A stretch of DNA of 64,000 nt. Origin: a bacterium. GTDB taxonomy: Bacteria > Vulcanimicrobiota > Xenobia > Xenobiales > JADMJV01. The notes under the pieces are model-generated. The model was given only the letters and a program-made list of their open reading frames with translations. It had not been told where the DNA came from and made no database searches. Shown piece by piece: positions 1 to 8,788 of this stretch (position 1 is its first letter; every line of letters begins with the position of its first letter). The stretch covers positions 29,841 through 93,840 of the forward strand of contig JADMJV010000125.1 in NCBI GenBank assembly GCA_018780265.1. The letters run 5' to 3'. Made by a program: the position numbers and the translations under genes.

Positions 1-993
1 GCCATTATCGGTTGCTTGCTCACTGGCTATGCGGTGCTCGACGGATTCGATCTGGGCGTGGGCATCATGCATTATAGCGCCCGCAACGATACCGAACGGC
101 GCCTTTACATGAATGCCATAGGACCGCTTTGGGATGGCAACGAAGTCTGGCTGGTAACCTTTGGGGGAGCTCTCTTTGCCGCTTTTCCCGAGGCTTACGC
201 CACCGCCTTTTCCTCTTACTACCTGCCCTTTATGGCGCTGCTGTGCGCCCTCATCTTTCGGGCCGTGTCCATGGAGTTCCGCAGCAAATCACCCCACCTG
301 TGGTGGCGGGCTTTCTGGGATTTCAGCTTTTTTGCCAGTTGCGTGTCCTGCTCCTTTCTTTTCGGGGTGGCCGTGGGACACTCCATGCTCGGCCTGCCCA
401 TCGGTCCCGACCACGAGTATCAAGGCCAACTGGGGGATCTGATATCCTTTTACCCGTCGCTGGTCGGGGTGCTGGTGGTGGCCTTGTTTGCCCTGCACGG
501 CAGCATCTATCTCTACTTAAAAACGGAAGGCGAATTGCAAAGCCGTCTGCAAGGGCTGATGTGGAAGACTTTTGGCGTTTTCCTGGTGACTTATCTGTTC
601 ACCACCGTCTACACGTTGGTAGAGATCCCCGCCGCCGTGAGCAATTTTCGCATCTACAAAATCGCCTGGGTGGCCGTGGTACTCAACATCCTGGCCATCG
701 CCAATATCCCCCGAGCCATCTATTTGGGTAAGCCCCTCTACGCCTTCTTTTCCTCTGCCTGCACCATTGCAGCCCTGACGTTCCTATTTGGAGCCGCTCT
801 CTACCCCAACATGATGGTCTCCAGCCTGAGCCCGGAATACAATCTGACCATCTACAACTCGTGTTCGTCGGATACCACCCTCAAATTGATGCGCATCATC
901 GCCTTTCTGGGCATGCCGTTCGTGCTCACCTACACAGGAGTGGTCTATTGGGTATTTCGCGGCAAGGTCAAACTCAACGCCACCAGTTACTGA
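1..993 (+). CDS. cydB: cytochrome bd ubiquinol oxidase subunit II (partial at 5' end)
   Basis: Subunit II of cytochrome bd oxidase, the integral membrane quinol oxidase that reduces O2 to water. The frame is open from base 1, so the true start lies upstream; probably only about a dozen residues are missing. Recognisable family features are LDGFDLGVG at the start, the NAIGPLWDGNEVWL stretch, and later GAALYPNMM with multiple hydrophobic segments along 330 residues, close to the normal family length. cydA should lie immediately upstream, outside the window. The last 7 bases overlap the convergent universal stress gene. Confidence 0.95.
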   Translation, partial: AIIGCLLTGYAVLDGFDLGVGIMHYSARNDTERRLYMNAIGPLWDGNEVWLVTFGGALFAAFPEAYATAFSSYYLPFMALLCALIFRAVSMEFRSKSPHLWWRAFWDFSFFASCVSCSFLFGVAVGHSMLGLPIGPDHEYQGQLGDLISFYPSLVGVLVVALFALHGSIYLYLKTEGELQSRLQGLMWKTFGVFLVTYLFTTVYTLVEIPAAVSNFRIYKIAWVAVVLNILAIANIPRAIYLGKPLYAFFSSACTIAALTFLFGAALYPNMMVSSLSPEYNLTIYNSCSSDTTLKLMRIIAFLGMPFVLTYTGVVYWVFRGKVKLNATSY

Positions 994-1442
994 CGTTCCC
1001 CGTAACTGTGGTGTCCTACAATCATCACCGGACAGGGAGACTGTCGGGCCAGGCTCTCGGCCACGCTGCCCAACACCACTCGCGGTAGACCGGTGCGACC
1101 GTGCGATGAAAGCACAATCAGATCGGGGCGCTCCGCCTCCACGTCCTCCAGGATCCGCTGAGCGGCCGGCCCCAGTGAGAGCACCGCGTAGCTGACGTTG
1201 CACCCATCGCTGCGCATCTCGTGGCAAAGGGCACGCAGATACTCTTCACTTTCGCGTCGGTTTCGGTCGAGAACCTCGTCCTGGGTCAGTTCCCATTCGT
1301 CCTTGCTCAGATGGGGAGGCATCTCTTCGACCATGTCGAGTTTGATGGCCGCCTGAAAAGCGCGGGCGATGAAAGCCGCTGGCTTCAGTGCAGACTCGGC
1401 CTGTTTAGATCCATCCAGGGGCACAATAATCTTTTGAAACAT
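987..1442 (-). CDS. universal stress protein, UspA family
   Basis: A 151-residue single-domain Usp protein, expected to be cytoplasmic and ATP-binding. It begins MFQKIIVPLDGS, typical of strand 1 and its Asp, and carries the ATP-binding signature GRTGLPRVVLGS near residues 113-124, followed by a Pro-Val strand (CPVMIVG). The ATG at 1442 is chosen because GGAGG lies 7 bases upstream; a TTG at 1448 would be too close to that SD. It is convergent with cydB and overlaps it by 7 bases. Usp proteins often accompany bd oxidase under low oxygen or redox stress, but the opposite strand argues against co-transcription. The partner function is unknown. Confidence 0.92.
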   Translation of the reverse strand: MFQKIIVPLDGSKQAESALKPAAFIARAFQAAIKLDMVEEMPPHLSKDEWELTQDEVLDRNRRESEEYLRALCHEMRSDGCNVSYAVLSLGPAAQRILEDVEAERPDLIVLSSHGRTGLPRVVLGSVAESLARQSPCPVMIVGHHSYGERQ

Positions 1443-1502
1443 AGCCAATCCTCCACTGCCAGCCTACGTCGGCCTCGGGCAATTCGCTATGATCCCGGTC
1501 AT

Positions 1503-1522
1503 TACCCTGGCGGGTATTTTTT
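1503..1522 (+). terminator. possible weak intrinsic terminator
   Basis: TACCC-TGGC-GGGTA followed by six T residues. The stem is only 5 bp and no plus-strand gene ends nearby, so this may be fortuitous. Confidence 0.25.
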
Positions 1523-1678
1523 GTCTGACCTCGTATGTCCAGGACACATCTGAGGGGAGAACCATGATCTGTCAGACCTGCGGCATCGTTCAGTACACCG
1601 GTTGGACCGAGGTGGGAGCCTGATTTCCTTCTTCGTCACCCCCTGCGTGCTGCTCTACGTGGAGGCCTCCAAACAAGC

Positions 1679-2761
1679 GTGAACGCGTTTCTCCCCCCGC
1701 ACTGCGACCGCCCTATTCAACTGGGGGCTCCCCCCTCCCGGCGGGCTTGCTCTCTGGCCGGTCTGGCCCTGGATCAGGCGGAGCAGATGGTTTCTTTGCT
1801 TGAATCGGAGCCTCTCACGCCCCCCCAACTGGCCCATCACTTGTGCCTATGGGAACAACAGTTGGCGGCCGTCGAGTCCTGCTTTGAGCACGACCCACAG
1901 CGACGCCATGCCGGCCAAACCATTCGTTGGCAACGCTACGTCTGGGCCGATACCGATGAACACGAAAGCCCCGCGACACTGGAGAGCTACCGCATCTACG
2001 ACACCCACTTCGGGGTCATGCGAATGGACCACATGAGCTGGTCCGAACTGGCCCACCAAACAGTCTGCACCCTGCGTCGAACCGCCTGCGATCTGCCCAA
2101 CACCTTGTTGAGTCGGGAAAACTACCGGGCCCTGCTGGTGGCTGCCCACGGGATGCTGGTGCAGTCTTTTCCGAAGGCGACTGGCTCTGGGCCGATTACC
2201 TCCGAGCCCGGACAACCTTTGAACCCTGTGGCCGAGCGCTGGCGAAACGGCCACCACCTTTTCGGACTCTGCTGTTACTACGGTCGCGAATCCCTGCACG
2301 CAGCCATGGACTCGCTCGATCGCGAAGACACTACCCTGACCTGCTCTTCGATCAGGCAGGGGGCTACCTATCTGGCCGCCAGCAGCGCCGCCCTGGCCTA
2401 CACCACCGATTTCCCCGCCAGTCGCTATTTGCGGGAAATCCGCTCGGCCATGCCAGCGGGCTTCTCCGGCAGTCACAACTCTGACTTTAACCATTTTAAG
2501 CTTCTCAAGGGGAAACTGCAGGTGGCGCTCATGCAGAAGTGGGGTCCGCAATCCCAGCAATGGCCCGGCGAAGTGGTGACTGCACTGAGGTATTTTCGGG
2601 AGATCGACCTGCTCGACTTAGACCAACACATTCTGGTGGCCGCCTCCCGAATCGGTATTGGTCCATCCCTGAAACAAATCGGAGCGGGAGAGGCTGATAC
2701 TAGTGCTCTGGAGGCATTGCGAAATATGGCCGCCGCGCGCCGTCATGATTTTCACTTGTGA
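1679..2761 (+). CDS. conserved-looking protein of unknown function
   Basis: A 360-residue soluble protein that I cannot assign to a family. It is rich in His, Trp and Cys, has no signal peptide and no membrane segment, and looks mostly helical. Visible clusters are HH-CLWEQQ near residue 55, FGVMRMDHMSW near 115 and HHLFGLCCYYGRESLH near 195. The start is uncertain: GTG at 1679 has a GGAGG 13 bases upstream, which is far, and the frame stays open upstream to about 1568 without an ATG. A 19-codon reading frame with a good SD (GAGGGGAG) starts at 1564 in another frame and encodes a CxxC peptide, so the 5' end deserves checking for a frameshift. It is followed by the TPR gene after about 90 bases. 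Confidence 0.65.
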   Translation: MNAFLPPHCDRPIQLGAPPSRRACSLAGLALDQAEQMVSLLESEPLTPPQLAHHLCLWEQQLAAVESCFEHDPQRRHAGQTIRWQRYVWADTDEHESPATLESYRIYDTHFGVMRMDHMSWSELAHQTVCTLRRTACDLPNTLLSRENYRALLVAAHGMLVQSFPKATGSGPITSEPGQPLNPVAERWRNGHHLFGLCCYYGRESLHAAMDSLDREDTTLTCSSIRQGATYLAASSAALAYTTDFPASRYLREIRSAMPAGFSGSHNSDFNHFKLLKGKLQVALMQKWGPQSQQWPGEVVTALRYFREIDLLDLDQHILVAASRIGIGPSLKQIGAGEADTSALEALRNMAAARRHDFHL

Positions 2762-2854
2762 CCATTGTGGCGGCGGCCTCACGACTGGCGGCCTGAAAAT
2801 CTGGCGAATTGTGTAGGGCTGGCGAAGGTCGACCAAGAAGGGCCCTGGCAGCCG

Positions 2855-3871
2855 ATGAAACACACTCCCATAGATGAGACTTCGAAGGCCGACGACGCTT
2901 TTCGCCGCGGCAAATGGAAGGACGCTGAAGACTCTTTTCAGCGCATTATCCAGCGCGTACCTGAATGCTTGGAAGCCTGGCTAGGCCTGGCGGAAGTGCA
3001 GGCCGTCAGGGGCGAGTTCAACACCGTCATCGAAACCCTCATCTCTGCCGCCGCACTTTGCGAAACGCCCGAAAAACTCGATGACGGCCTGCAGATCCTG
3101 GCCCGAATCCTGGAGTTCAATCCCTACCACGAAGCCACCCTGGCCAAGAGAATTGACCTGCTCTTCGGACTCCAACGCACCACCGAGGGCATCGCCTACT
3201 CCCGAGAACTGGCCCAATATTATTTAGAAGGAGACCATGGAGAAACGGCCATCCAAATTCTCCTGCGTGCTTTTCAGCTCAATCCTAAGGATCATGACCT
3301 GATTTCGGTGCTGGCCGAAGCTTACCTGACTAACGGGCAGATGCGTGAAGCCTCGGGACTCTTTCGCCAAATTATCCCGCACTACATCGAGTCGGAAGAG
3401 TTTGAGAAAGCCACCCTCATTCTGCGTCGCCTCAGCCTGCTTGATCCCAAAGAACCGCGCAACTTTATGGAAGCGGGCCAACTCTATATCAAGATGGAAA
3501 AATTCCAGGAGGCCGACCAGCAGTTTCGCGCAGTTCTGCGTATCGACCTCAACCATCGCGAGGCCCTTCTGAAAATCGCCGAAGTCAGCCTGCTCCGCAA
3601 ACTGTTTCGCGACGCTTCCATGGTTTACAATCGCCTGATCAGCCTCAGTTCCGACGACGCCGAAGCTCACGAGGGGCTGGGTCTGGTTTTCAAGGGTCAA
3701 GGGATGCAGGCCGACGCGGCCAAGCACCTATTGCTGGCTGGCCTTGGCTATTCCGAAAAGCAAAACAATGAGCGCGCCCATGCCTGCTTTGCAGCTGTAT
3801 TGGAGATAGACCCATCCAACAACATCGCCGGCCGTCAGGTCAAATTGCTGGCCCCGGCAGTGCGAGAGTAA
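2855..3871 (+). CDS. tetratricopeptide repeat protein
   Basis: A 338-residue protein made almost wholly of TPR helices, a scaffold for protein-protein contacts. Repeats are visible as A-x(2)-F-x(2)-G-x-W-x(2)-A-E near residue 15 and then about every 34 residues, for example ALLKIAEVSL near 248 and AHACFAAVLEIDP near 315. ATG 2855 is chosen over an in-frame GTG at 2765 because the repeat fold starts directly after it. There is no signal peptide, so it is probably cytoplasmic. The stop codon is one base from the next start, so this gene and the DUF4388-like gene are probably translationally coupled and may act together. Confidence 0.88.
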   Translation: MKHTPIDETSKADDAFRRGKWKDAEDSFQRIIQRVPECLEAWLGLAEVQAVRGEFNTVIETLISAAALCETPEKLDDGLQILARILEFNPYHEATLAKRIDLLFGLQRTTEGIAYSRELAQYYLEGDHGETAIQILLRAFQLNPKDHDLISVLAEAYLTNGQMREASGLFRQIIPHYIESEEFEKATLILRRLSLLDPKEPRNFMEAGQLYIKMEKFQEADQQFRAVLRIDLNHREALLKIAEVSLLRKLFRDASMVYNRLISLSSDDAEAHEGLGLVFKGQGMQADAAKHLLLAGLGYSEKQNNERAHACFAAVLEIDPSNNIAGRQVKLLAPAVRE

Positions 3872-3872
3872 T

Positions 3873-4712
3873 ATGATTTTACCCAAGGGAACACCCTTCA
3901 TGCCCGAGGGTCTAAAGTTGACCGAATCTGACTTGATCGACATGCTCAGCAATCTCGGCACCCACGGGTTCTCCGGCTACTTGCAAATCGAGTTGCCCAA
4001 GTCGAAAAAAGGCTACGTGTTCTTATCGAGGGGCCAGATGCTACGTGCCTTCGAGTGGAGCCAGGACGGCACAGCCAAACTCTACACGCCCGAACGCCTC
4101 TTTGCCAAGGTCGGCGATCAGAGTGCCGCCTGTGCATCGTATGTGCTGTCTGGCGACATGGCCAGCCAACTGGCTTATTCCTTCGGGTTTGAGGCGAGCC
4201 AGGACTGGAAAGCCCAGTTTCAGCAAGAAAAACACACTGGCTTTGCGGTCTTTGGCAATCAAGCCGTCCTCTTTGCAAAGGGGCAGCCGCTTCAAGAGAC
4301 CCTGGCTCACCGCTACGGACAGGTGGTGTGCAGCCGAGAGGCTGTCAGCACCCTGCTTCAGCAAGACCAGGCCTCCCAGGTTTTCAGCCAGCAACCGGCC
4401 AAACTTGAACAAACGGCCAAACGGCTGCATGCCGACCTGAGCCGGATGCGCGAAGTCAGACTGAAATCCGTGTCGGGATTCTTCGCCACCAAAGACGCCC
4501 TGAAAGTGGACGCGGAGCTGGCCCACGAGTGGGGTGTCAAAGGCACCTTCACTTTGATGGTAGAGGATGTGGAAGGGCGTCAAATCGGCACCCTCAAAAC
4601 TCACGTCGGTTCGAAAAAGCCCCTGGTGATGGAGATACCCTTAAAAATCATGCAAGAATGGGGTCTGGCCGAAGATCAGGCGGTCATAGTATACCCCCAC
4701 GTCGAATCCTGA
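3873..4712 (+). CDS. DUF4388/PATAN-like regulatory protein (tentative)
   Basis: A 279-residue cytoplasmic protein. The first 40-50 residues (LIDMLSNLGTHGFSGYLQI and GYVFLSRGQMLRA) resemble the start of DUF4388/PATAN domains, which open with a helix and a G-x-L-x(n)-G-x-I-x-F-x-x-G-x-I/L-x-x-A pattern and are linked to motility and gliding regulators. The C-terminal 90 residues form a predicted beta-rich domain without a recognised signature. It begins one base after the TPR stop codon, the strongest functional clue. PATAN-type assignment is from pattern only. An alternative is a lineage-specific adaptor for the TPR protein. Confidence 0.6.
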   Translation: MILPKGTPFMPEGLKLTESDLIDMLSNLGTHGFSGYLQIELPKSKKGYVFLSRGQMLRAFEWSQDGTAKLYTPERLFAKVGDQSAACASYVLSGDMASQLAYSFGFEASQDWKAQFQQEKHTGFAVFGNQAVLFAKGQPLQETLAHRYGQVVCSREAVSTLLQQDQASQVFSQQPAKLEQTAKRLHADLSRMREVRLKSVSGFFATKDALKVDAELAHEWGVKGTFTLMVEDVEGRQIGTLKTHVGSKKPLVMEIPLKIMQEWGLAEDQAVIVYPHVES

Positions 4713-4872
4713 CGGGTCAAGCGTTTATGGGGTGAAATTCGGGAAGCATACACCGAGCGAGCCGGGCACTTTGTTAATGCTCCGGCCAGACTGGCTCCAC
4801 TGTCTGGTTAGCCACTTCCATCGGAGCGGTGACCATGCGAATAACGGTCGGTGCCAGTCGAGAAAAAATACG

Positions 4873-4901
4873 ACAAAAACAGTCGCGACTCGGGGTATAA
4901 T
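4873..4901 (+). promoter_or_regulatory. candidate sigma70 promoter of the nuclease gene
   Basis: A perfect -10 hexamer TATAAT occupies 4896-4901; a poor -35 (ACAAAA) sits 17 bp upstream. Transcription would start near 4908, only 2-4 bases before the ATG at 4911, so the mRNA may be leaderless. Confidence 0.5.
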
Positions 4902-4910
4902 ACAGGCACA

Positions 4911-5384
4911 ATGTGGAAGTCTCGATACTTATGGCTGACTCTAAGCGCGCTAGCCTGGGCTCAACCATGGCGACTGACCACGCAAGTGGTTCGCGTCATC
5001 GACGGCGATACCGTGGTGGTGCGCCTGAGCGACGGCGATCAGACGGTGCGCCTGGATAGCATTGACGCCCCGGAACGCAAGCAGCCCGGTGGCGAGGAGT
5101 CTCGCCGGGCCCTGGCCGGCTACCTGCCGGCGGGCGGTTCGGTAAAAATCACCCGCTTGGGCCGCGACCGCTACGGGCGTATTCTGGGTCAGTTGTATCG
5201 GCCCGACGGCGCCAACGTCAACTCTCTGCTGGTGCGCAATGGACAGGCCTGGGTCTATACCAAATACTGCCGCGACTTCAGCTACTGGACTCCCCTGCAA
5301 ATGCGGGCCCGACAACAGCGGCTGGGCGTGTGGGCCGCTCCAGACCCCGTGCCGCCCTGGAAGTTTCGCCATCCTCCCCGCTAG
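4911..5384 (+). CDS. secreted thermonuclease-like (SNase/TNase) protein
   Basis: A 157-residue staphylococcal nuclease homologue, a Ca-dependent phosphodiesterase fold that cuts DNA and RNA outside the cytoplasm. Residues 1-17 form a short signal peptide (WLTLSALAWA). The catalytic set is present: VIDGDTVVV (29-37), R47 and D52/E55 in RLDSIDAPE, and R90 in DRYGR. The C-terminal Trp/Tyr-rich part matches the family. ATG 4911 is chosen because it starts the signal peptide; an in-frame ATG at 4851 would add 20 polar residues. No SD precedes it and a TATAAT ends 9 bases upstream, suggesting leaderless translation. It is convergent with, and overlaps by 4 bases, the patatin gene. Confidence 0.9.
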   Translation: MWKSRYLWLTLSALAWAQPWRLTTQVVRVIDGDTVVVRLSDGDQTVRLDSIDAPERKQPGGEESRRALAGYLPAGGSVKITRLGRDRYGRILGQLYRPDGANVNSLLVRNGQAWVYTKYCRDFSYWTPLQMRARQQRLGVWAAPDPVPPWKFRHPPR

Positions 5385-6493
5385 TCTTGAAAGAAGGACA
5401 CAACTTCCTGGCGTCGCTCCAGTACATCGCTGAGACCTTGCTGCATGAGGCTGCGGCAGTATTCGCCATCAAAGATCAGGTAGCTGGCCAGTTCGGCACT
5501 GGCATAGTCGTCGCCCAGACCGCGCAGTAAATAGCGTACGGCAGGAGGGATGCGGCTTTCCATTTTCAGAGCCAGGTGGGCCAGGCTGCGGCTGGGACGC
5601 AACCAGAGCACGTCTATGTGGCGAAAGTTACCCCGCCCGGCCACGGCCATTTGGTTGAGGCGCAAGCAGTGTTGCACGTCCACCTCGATGGCGTCGAGCA
5701 ACACGGCATCCAACAAGACCCCGGCCACATCGGCCAACTTGGGCGACTGACCAGGCAGCGGACTGGGACTGGAATCACCCGCTTCGCGTACGCCCACGGC
5801 CACGATCTTCTGGGCCCCAAGTTGGATGGCCGGACCCAGGGGAGCGGTATTGCGCAAGCTGCCGTCGCCAAAATAGCAATTGCCGATGGGAACGGCAGGA
5901 AAGACAACCGGTATGGCGCTGGACGCCATCACGTGCTCCATGGCAATGGCCGCCCGTTCCACCCGGTAGCGCACCTTGACCCAGGGGGGGATGATCCCCT
6001 GGTCCTGCAGGAAGAGAACCCCGTTGGAGGTGGTGTAGTTGGTGGCCAGGATGGCCAGAGCCCGGTAGCGACTGGCCTCCAGGTTGTGGGCCAGACGCCC
6101 CCAGGGCAGACGCATGAGCAGGCGCTTGAAGGGCGAGGTGTCCAGCAGAAACTTGGGAGTGACCCCTCCAATCAAACCACCAAAGGAAAGATCACGAATC
6201 CAGCCCAGAGCATTGCTCAGCACCGCCAGCGGATTGGTACGAAAGACCTGAGAGGCGCGCAGTGTGCTCCACACATGCTCCATCTCGGCCAACCCCTGCA
6301 AAGGCCGGTGGGCGTAGGCGGCCAGCAGTGTGCAGTTGAGAGAGCCGGCGCTGGTTCCCACAAAGATGTCAAAGGGTTGGCTGTGCTCCTGAACTACGCC
6401 CAACTGGCGCAAGCCCATCATGACCCCCGCTTGATAAGCGCCGCGAGCTCCCCCTCCCGAAAGGACCAATGCGGTTGACGGTTTCTGACTCAT
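5381..6493 (-). CDS. patatin-like phospholipase (RssA family)
   Basis: A 370-residue Ser-Asp dyad acyl hydrolase acting on phospholipids or acylglycerols. The oxyanion loop GGGARG is at 13-18, the nucleophile Ser48 in GTSAG and the catalytic Asp210 in DGS, with the usual spacing. ATG 6493 begins just before strand 1 (STALVLSGGGARG); an upstream in-frame start at 6547 would add 18 residues without homology. No signal peptide is seen, so it may be cytosolic or exported by another route. Its C-terminus carries extra helices of about 100 residues. It is monocistronic, convergent with the nuclease gene. Confidence 0.93.
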   Translation of the reverse strand: MSQKPSTALVLSGGGARGAYQAGVMMGLRQLGVVQEHSQPFDIFVGTSAGSLNCTLLAAYAHRPLQGLAEMEHVWSTLRASQVFRTNPLAVLSNALGWIRDLSFGGLIGGVTPKFLLDTSPFKRLLMRLPWGRLAHNLEASRYRALAILATNYTTSNGVLFLQDQGIIPPWVKVRYRVERAAIAMEHVMASSAIPVVFPAVPIGNCYFGDGSLRNTAPLGPAIQLGAQKIVAVGVREAGDSSPSPLPGQSPKLADVAGVLLDAVLLDAIEVDVQHCLRLNQMAVAGRGNFRHIDVLWLRPSRSLAHLALKMESRIPPAVRYLLRGLGDDYASAELASYLIFDGEYCRSLMQQGLSDVLERRQEVVSFFQD

Positions 6494-6939
6494 CGACAGC
6501 CATCTCTTTGGAGCCCAGAGGTGAATTCCTACGCACCGGTTCAGCACTGGTGTGTCTTATTGGTGCAGTCAGCGAGGGGGGAAATCGAACCCAGTTCAAG
6601 TGGTAGGAGATCGTAGCGACCCGTCCAGTCTGAGCTTTGGGCCAAAATACTCAGCAAGGCCAAACTCTTCCTCAACCTGCCGCGCAAGGCTTCGCCCACC
6701 CCTCTAGACGGATTTCTGGGAGGTTGCCATGGCTTGCGGAGTTTCTGCCGATCGTCACTACGTGGTTAAGCTGGCGGGCTTCCCGTCAATATCCAGAGCT
6801 TGATGCCAACTCTCTAAGTCGTCCAGAAGGACCGACGAGTCACGTGTGGAAACGATTATTCCCGGAAGGTTGGCTAAACTTGGAACCCAACAAGAGGTTG
6901 GTCCACTGCAACCTCTGACTGCAAAGAGGAACAAGAGAC
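6494..6939. other. intergenic, no gene seen
   Basis: No frame here has a convincing start, SD and coding composition. It should hold promoters for the patatin gene (minus) and the small membrane protein (plus), but I see no clear sigma70 pair. Confidence 0.5.
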
Positions 6940-7278
6940 ATGAGCCTCAGAAGCATGAGCGTGGCTCTCGCGGTATGGTGCTTCTGCATCCGCCCTGGTT
7001 ATTGCGAGGGCCCGACCTGGCCACCCATTCTAATCGATTCTGGGAGCGCCTTCTGTTTTGCGATGCTCCTGGTGGCGCCCGTGGTTCTGCTCACGGTTCT
7101 GACCAAGAAGCTCTTGAACAAGCCGGCCAACCCGTATGGTCCAGCACTGGTAGTCGCCGGACTTTGGACTCTAGTCACGCTTATATCGAGCTGGATGCAG
7201 GCCCTGGGCTCCGGGATTTGCTGGCTGCTGGTCCTGGAAGGCTTTCTTAAGTCTAAGCGAGGTGATAAGAATTTGTAG
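6940..7278 (+). CDS. small membrane protein of unknown function
   Basis: A 112-residue protein with a hydrophobic N-terminus (VALAVWCFCI), a strong transmembrane helix near residues 35-56 (AFCFAMLLVAPVVLLTVL), another near 70-95, and a basic tail (KSKRGDKNL), so probably two helices after a cleavable or retained signal. The ATG has GAGGA 9 bases upstream. Codon use is less GC-biased than in the neighbours. No family is recognised. It stands alone between two non-coding stretches. Confidence 0.55.
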   Translation: MSLRSMSVALAVWCFCIRPGYCEGPTWPPILIDSGSAFCFAMLLVAPVVLLTVLTKKLLNKPANPYGPALVVAGLWTLVTLISSWMQALGSGICWLLVLEGFLKSKRGDKNL

Positions 7279-7658
7279 CCCCATCCATCTGGAGTCAACG
7301 CTCAGGCCCGCAAGTGAGTTCAAAACTCTTGTTGTGCTTCGCCCCGAAGCCGGTAGGCATTTTAAGCCCCGCTTCTGCTTAAAGGGGGTTGGTCAATTTT
7401 GCCAAAAAATCCTTCGCAGATGGGCGAACCAGCGCATGTGCGGGCTGGATCAGCGGAGGCTTGACCCAATAGCAAAGCCAAACCCGAGCCTGGCCAGGCG
7501 GCTTCCCATTCGTCCCAGCCGGCCGGGAGCTGGCTTTCGCATTCCGAGAAATGCAATTATTGAGCCATGTCCTGGTCGAATTCATGCTGCAGTAGACGCA
7601 CCGCTTTCTCGAGACAGCGGAGCAAAAACCCAGGTTGACAGCGCCAGGTGGAGAACGG
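7279..7658. other. intergenic, no gene seen
   Basis: Short frames on both strands lack SD sites and recognisable protein features. A TTGACA at 7635 has no matching -10 at the right distance before the WD40 gene. Confidence 0.45.
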
Positions 7659-8753
7659 ATGAACATGCTCCGTAGAACCTTTGCCTTTCTCTGCCTGGCC
7701 AGCCTGGGCGCCCTGTGCGACCGGGCCCTGCACCCGGTTTTCTGCACTCAGTCCGCCCGTCGCTTAGGTCAGGTAGGGCAAGACCTGGTCAGCGCCGCCG
7801 CCAGTCCCGACGGCAAGAGTGTGGCGGGCCTGCGCTGCGAAGGCCCTGAGAAGTGGTCGGTGACCGTTTGGGAAACCACCACCGGGCGGGTGCAGCTCAA
7901 GCCTCAGACCCTGCCGCACCCACCGGCCACCACCAATGCCCTGGCCTGGAGTCCCAACAGTCAGTTTCTGGCCGTTGGCAGCAGCAGCGAGGTCAGCCTG
8001 TTTCACCTATCCGGCCAGACTCGAAAGCGCCTGGCGGCCCAATGGTTGGTCCGCGATGTTCGCTTCAGCCAGGACTACGTGATGGCTCGGGCCGACGGGG
8101 CCGTTTTCGTGTGGCGCTGGGACAGCGGCACATTGGTGCTAAAACTGACCCAGGACCATCTATTGGCCGCCGCCCTTAACGGCCCCGGGGGCGTGCTGGC
8201 CACCGCGTCGTTCCAGGACAACATTCGTCTCTACGGCTTGGCCAATGGCAGGTTGATGCGAACTCTGCCCGCCGGACCGGCCACGATCGGGTTGGAGTTT
8301 GCCCGGCAAGGACACTCTCTGGCCGCGGCCTTCCGCTTTCAAAGCAACCGAAGTCGCGACTACGCGGTGGTCTACGACTGGTCCAGTGGTCAGCCCAAAG
8401 CTACCGACCTTTCACAGCCGGACATCATGGGCTTCGCCGTCAGCCAGGACGGAAACCGATTGCTGACACGCTCGGAACAGCTTTGCCGCATTTGGGACGG
8501 CAACACGGGGAAACTGGTGCTGGAGCGCCCTCTGGCCAGCCCTTACACCGATTCGCTGAGCAGCGACGGACAGTTGGTGGGAAGCCTGGGCCCTCAGGGA
8601 AACAACGTCGCGCTCTGGCGTGCCGACTCGGGCCGCGAATTTGCCCGACTCGAACATACACGACGGCCCTTCAGCTACAAATTCTTCCAACCCGGACTGT
8701 TCCAGGTAGTCGACGGCGCCTGTTCGGTCTGGCAGGTCACAGCCAGAGGCTGA
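7659..8753 (+). CDS. secreted WD40-repeat protein
   Basis: A 364-residue exported beta-propeller protein. Residues 1-25 form a signal peptide (RRTFAFLCLASLGALC) whose Cys could be a lipobox-like site, though the context is imperfect. The rest has WD40-type blades: AAASPDGKSVAGL, LAWSPNSQFLAVGSSSEVSLF, VFVWRWDSGTLVLKL, LATASFQDNIRLYGL, CRIWDGNTGKLV and VALWRADSGREFARL. About seven blades fit the length. ATG 7659 is preceded by GGTGGAG with 5-base spacing. Such propellers are scaffolds without catalysis; the partner is unknown. Confidence 0.82.
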   Translation: MNMLRRTFAFLCLASLGALCDRALHPVFCTQSARRLGQVGQDLVSAAASPDGKSVAGLRCEGPEKWSVTVWETTTGRVQLKPQTLPHPPATTNALAWSPNSQFLAVGSSSEVSLFHLSGQTRKRLAAQWLVRDVRFSQDYVMARADGAVFVWRWDSGTLVLKLTQDHLLAAALNGPGGVLATASFQDNIRLYGLANGRLMRTLPAGPATIGLEFARQGHSLAAAFRFQSNRSRDYAVVYDWSSGQPKATDLSQPDIMGFAVSQDGNRLLTRSEQLCRIWDGNTGKLVLERPLASPYTDSLSSDGQLVGSLGPQGNNVALWRADSGREFARLEHTRRPFSYKFFQPGLFQVVDGACSVWQVTARG

Positions 8754-8788
8754 CAGCATCTCTGAACTCGCCAGTTGGCGACAAATCC

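Noticed and set aside
5576..6478. 300-codon plus-strand frame opposite the patatin gene
   Set aside because: Long only because the opposite strand is GC-rich and coding; the minus strand carries all catalytic motifs.
7634..7661. TTGACA at 7635 as a promoter for the WD40 gene
   Set aside because: The -10 would fall on the start codon, with no TATAAT-like sequence there.
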